Made by a program: the position numbers and the translations under genes | Assembly: GCA_045629725.1 (NCBI GenBank) | Contig: JAZQRT010000096.1 | Span: 1-31,421, forward strand | Source of the DNA: SIG714 sp045629725 | GTDB lineage: Bacteria > Bacillota > Clostridia > Oscillospirales > CAG-272 | Reading direction: 5' to 3' | DNA: 31,421 nucleotides | Shown: in pieces, positions 29,272 to 31,421 of the stretch | Layout of the letters: the number at the start of each line of letters is the position of its first letter | How positions within the stretch are numbered: position 1 is the stretch's first letter | The notes under the pieces: generated by a model | What the model was told of the DNA's origin: nothing | Databases searched by the model: none | Seen by the model: only the letters and a program-made list of their open reading frames with translations

Positions 29272-30156
29272 ATGACTTTATTTTTAGAAACGATAATCCA
29301 AGGAATAAGCCTTGGAAGCATCTATGCTTTGATAGCTTTGGGATATACGATGGTTTACGGTATAGCAAAGATGCTTAATTTTGCCCACGGTGATATTATC
29401 ATGGTAGGCGCATATGTAATATATACAACGGTTTCAATGGCAACACTCCCCGCATGGATCGGAGTTATCATATCAATTGTTTTTTGTTCATTACTTGGAA
29501 TTACCATTGAATTTTTGGCATACAAGCCTTTGCGCGGTGCACCCTCGCTTAACGTTCTTATCACAGCGATAGGTGTAAGCTATTTACTTCAGAACCTTGC
29601 ACTGCTTATTTTTGGCGGAAACCAAAAGTCGGTTCCCGTACCGAATATGTCCTTTTTAAACCTTAAGCTCGGTTCTACTTTTACTGTTGCAGGTGAAACT
29701 GTATTTACCATACTTTTGACAGTTGTGCTCATGGTGGCGCTTACTTTGTTTATTAATAAAACAAAGCTTGGTAAGGCGATGCGAGCTGTTTCCGAGGATA
29801 GAGATGCGGCTCAGCTTATGGGTATTAACGTAAACAGAACTATTTCCGTAACATTTGCTATCGGTTCTGCACTTGCTGCATTTGCCAGCCTTTGTTATGG
29901 AATGAACTATGCTTATATCAAGCCTACAACAGGATCAATGCCCGGTATCAAAGCCTTTACCGCTGCGGTATTCGGAGGTATCGGATCGATCTCAGGTGCG
30001 ATGTTCGGCGGATTCCTTATGGGTATTTTTGAAAAACTTGCATCGGCGTATATATCTACCCAGCTTACAGATGCTATTGTGTTCTCAGTACTTATTGTAA
30101 TGCTGGTAGTCCGTCCTACCGGTCTTCTTGGTAAAAAGTTGAATGAAAAGGTGTGA
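29272..30156 (+). CDS. livH: LivH-type ABC importer permease
   Basis: LivH is one of the two membrane subunits of branched-chain amino-acid-type importers. The 294-residue product is mostly hydrophobic, with about eight membrane helices, starting with LFLETIIQGISLGSIYALIALGYTMVYG and including the LNFAHGDI loop and the C-terminal EDRDAAQLMGIN segment, the coupling region to the ATPase. The ATG at 29272 has GAAGGCG about 7 nt upstream. A GTG at 29257 has no site. livM starts 4 nt after its stop. Confidence 0.93.
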   Translation: MTLFLETIIQGISLGSIYALIALGYTMVYGIAKMLNFAHGDIIMVGAYVIYTTVSMATLPAWIGVIISIVFCSLLGITIEFLAYKPLRGAPSLNVLITAIGVSYLLQNLALLIFGGNQKSVPVPNMSFLNLKLGSTFTVAGETVFTILLTVVLMVALTLFINKTKLGKAMRAVSEDRDAAQLMGINVNRTISVTFAIGSALAAFASLCYGMNYAYIKPTTGSMPGIKAFTAAVFGGIGSISGAMFGGFLMGIFEKLASAYISTQLTDAIVFSVLIVMLVVRPTGLLGKKLNEKV

Positions 30157-30160
30157 TGAA

Positions 30161-31204
30161 ATGAAAAAGCTTTTAAATAAAATTAAGACAAATAAAAGAG
30201 ATGCCATCACACTTGCAATAGTTTTCGGTATCTACATATTCTTTTTTGCTATGGTATTTTCGGGAGCAGCTTCCAATCAGTTGAAGTCAATGATAATCCC
30301 AATCTCATATAACATAATCCTTGCAGTTTCCTTAAACCTCATGGTTGGATTTCTCGGAGAGCTTTCCCTCGGACATGCTGCATTTATGTCTGTGGGTGCC
30401 TATGCAGGTGCATTTTGCTCAGTTAAGCTTGTAAGTCTTTTTCCCGGTCTTCCGATTGGGGTATACCTTCCCATTGCGATGCTTGTGGGAGGTATTTCGG
30501 CTGCTATTGCAGGTATTATTATCGGTATTCCTGCTCTTCGTCTCAGAGGCGACTACCTTGCTATACTTACACTTGCCTTTGGTGAGATCATAAGTAACGT
30601 AATTACAAATGTTCCCGCTCTTGGTGCGGCCATAGGTTTCGATACCAGCACGGTAACACCTAAGATCGGAAAGATACAAACACTTCTTCCGTTTGCGGCA
30701 GCATCGGTTATCTTAACCACTATACTTATTATCAATTTCGTCAGAAGTAAACACGGACGCGCGATCACTGCTATCAGAGATAACAGAATTGCGGCTGAAG
30801 CAAGCGGTATCAACGTTAAATTTTATAGAATTTCCGTTTTTGCGATCTCTGCATTTTTTGCAGGTGTTGCGGGAGTTCTTTACGGACACAATCTTAATCT
30901 TATTAAAGCGGCAACGTTTGATTATAACATGTCCATCGAGATACTTGTAATCGTTGTTCTTGGAGGCATGGGCAATTTGACAGGCTCGGTTATTGCGGCG
31001 ATCATAATGTATATGCTTCCCGAGATTCTTCGCGATTTTGATGCATACCGTATGCTTATTTATTCCGTACTCCTTATCGGAATTATGCTGTTCACATCTG
31101 CTCCCGGACTTAAGAATTTCCGAGAAAACATGACTTTTGATAATATTAAGAGTGCTGTTGTGAAAAAAATAAAAAGAAATAAGAAAGGCGGGAAAGAGAA
31201 ATGA
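30161..31204 (+). CDS. livM: LivM-type ABC importer permease
   Basis: LivM is the second permease of the importer. The 347-residue product has a basic N-terminus and about eight to ten membrane helices. The characteristic LGELSLGHAAFMSVGAYAGA segment, GDYLAILTLAFGEI and the RDNRIAAEASGIN coupling segment are visible. The ATG at 30161 has AAGGTG about 8 nt upstream. An earlier GTG/ATG frame start at 30143 is inside livH. Its TGA overlaps the next gene in ATGA, so translation is coupled. Confidence 0.93.
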   Translation: MKKLLNKIKTNKRDAITLAIVFGIYIFFFAMVFSGAASNQLKSMIIPISYNIILAVSLNLMVGFLGELSLGHAAFMSVGAYAGAFCSVKLVSLFPGLPIGVYLPIAMLVGGISAAIAGIIIGIPALRLRGDYLAILTLAFGEIISNVITNVPALGAAIGFDTSTVTPKIGKIQTLLPFAAASVILTTILIINFVRSKHGRAITAIRDNRIAAEASGINVKFYRISVFAISAFFAGVAGVLYGHNLNLIKAATFDYNMSIEILVIVVLGGMGNLTGSVIAAIIMYMLPEILRDFDAYRMLIYSVLLIGIMLFTSAPGLKNFRENMTFDNIKSAVVKKIKRNKKGGKEK

Positions 31205-31421
31205 ATCCGAACGAAAGAATAATTTCCTCTAATGGAACTGAAATGTTCACACCGCCTTCCAACACACTTCTTCCCACAAGAGATGCGGGAAAGGTTCCGG
31301 TTCTTGACGTTAGAGGACTTGGAATCGACTTCGGCGGACTTCGCGCAGTTGATGAATTTACGATTACAGTAGGTCCAACAGAGATAGCAGGTCTTATCGG
31401 CCCCAACGGCGCGGGAAAGAC
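31201..31421 (+). CDS. livG: LivG-type ABC importer ATPase, 5' part only (runs off window)
   Basis: This is the start of the ATP-binding subunit of the importer. The visible 73 residues include VLDVRGLGIDFGGLRAVDEF at about 34-53, the typical first strands of LivG, and the Walker A GPNGAGKT beginning at 67. About 33 residues precede the point where LivG usually starts, an unusual N-terminal extension rich in Asn, Pro and Thr. GAAAGGCGGGAAAG lies before the ATG. A second ATPase (LivF) is expected beyond the end. Confidence 0.92.
   Translation, partial: MNPNERIISSNGTEMFTPPSNTLLPTRDAGKVPVLDVRGLGIDFGGLRAVDEFTITVGPTEIAGLIGPNGAGK

Overview
The window looks like low-GC Gram-positive DNA from a spore-forming member of the Clostridia, probably an uncultured gut or rumen lineage assembled from a metagenome. 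The evidence is the S10-spc-alpha ribosomal super-operon in its Firmicutes order, a zinc-binding type Z S14, a Clostridia-type AbrB with a C-terminal cysteine cluster, a SpoIIQ-like LytM protein behind a sigma-F-like promoter, and strong AGGAGG ribosome sites. I cannot name the genus.

Bases 1-263 are not all genomic. They contain what I recognise as an MGI/DNBSEQ library adapter with a 10-base index (77-161), flanked by a 76-bp repeat of a neighbouring 102-bp genomic segment. This is the signature of a short circularised insert, so the first gene (an SbcD/YhaO-like nuclease, minus strand) is cut by an artefact. From 692 the DNA reads as normal.

785-5718 (plus strand): rbfA, nrnA, truB, maf and nth form a tightly coupled operon for ribosome maturation, RNA turnover, tRNA modification, nucleotide-pool cleaning and base-excision repair. 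A NYN-domain protein and a small lipoprotein follow. A bidirectional terminator closes this block against minus-strand genes (5784-11070): a Cof-type HAD phosphatase, a 1025-residue lipoprotein with a helical-barrel domain split by four beta-sandwich modules, a membrane-anchored M23/LytM protein, and abrB. Each of these four has a recognisable promoter of its own.

11341-27564 (plus strand): a sigma-A promoter and a structured leader of about 240 nt precede rpsJ-rplCDWB-rpsS-rplV-rpsC-rplP-rpmC-rpsQ-rplNXE-rpsZ-rpsH-rplFR-rpsE-rpmD-rplO-secY-adk-map-(decayed KOW gene)-infA-rpmJ-rpsMKD-rpoA-rplQ, ending in an intrinsic terminator. Together they make both ribosomal subunits, the secretion channel, adenylate kinase, methionine aminopeptidase, IF1 and the RNA polymerase alpha subunit. 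infA has no ATG, GTG or TTG start and apparently begins at CTG. Structured gaps stand out before rpsH, adk and rpoA.

27667-31421 (plus strand): a perfect-consensus promoter drives a branched-chain amino-acid-type ABC importer: binding lipoprotein, two permeases (LivH, LivM) and the start of the ATPase LivG, which runs off the window. Two stable hairpins without a U-tract separate the binding protein from livH.

I found no CRISPR array, insertion sequence, tRNA, rRNA or clear defence system. The most useful results are the adapter chimera, the non-canonical infA start, the remnant KOW gene, the sigma-F-like promoter on the SpoIIQ-like gene, and several candidate cis-regulatory RNAs.
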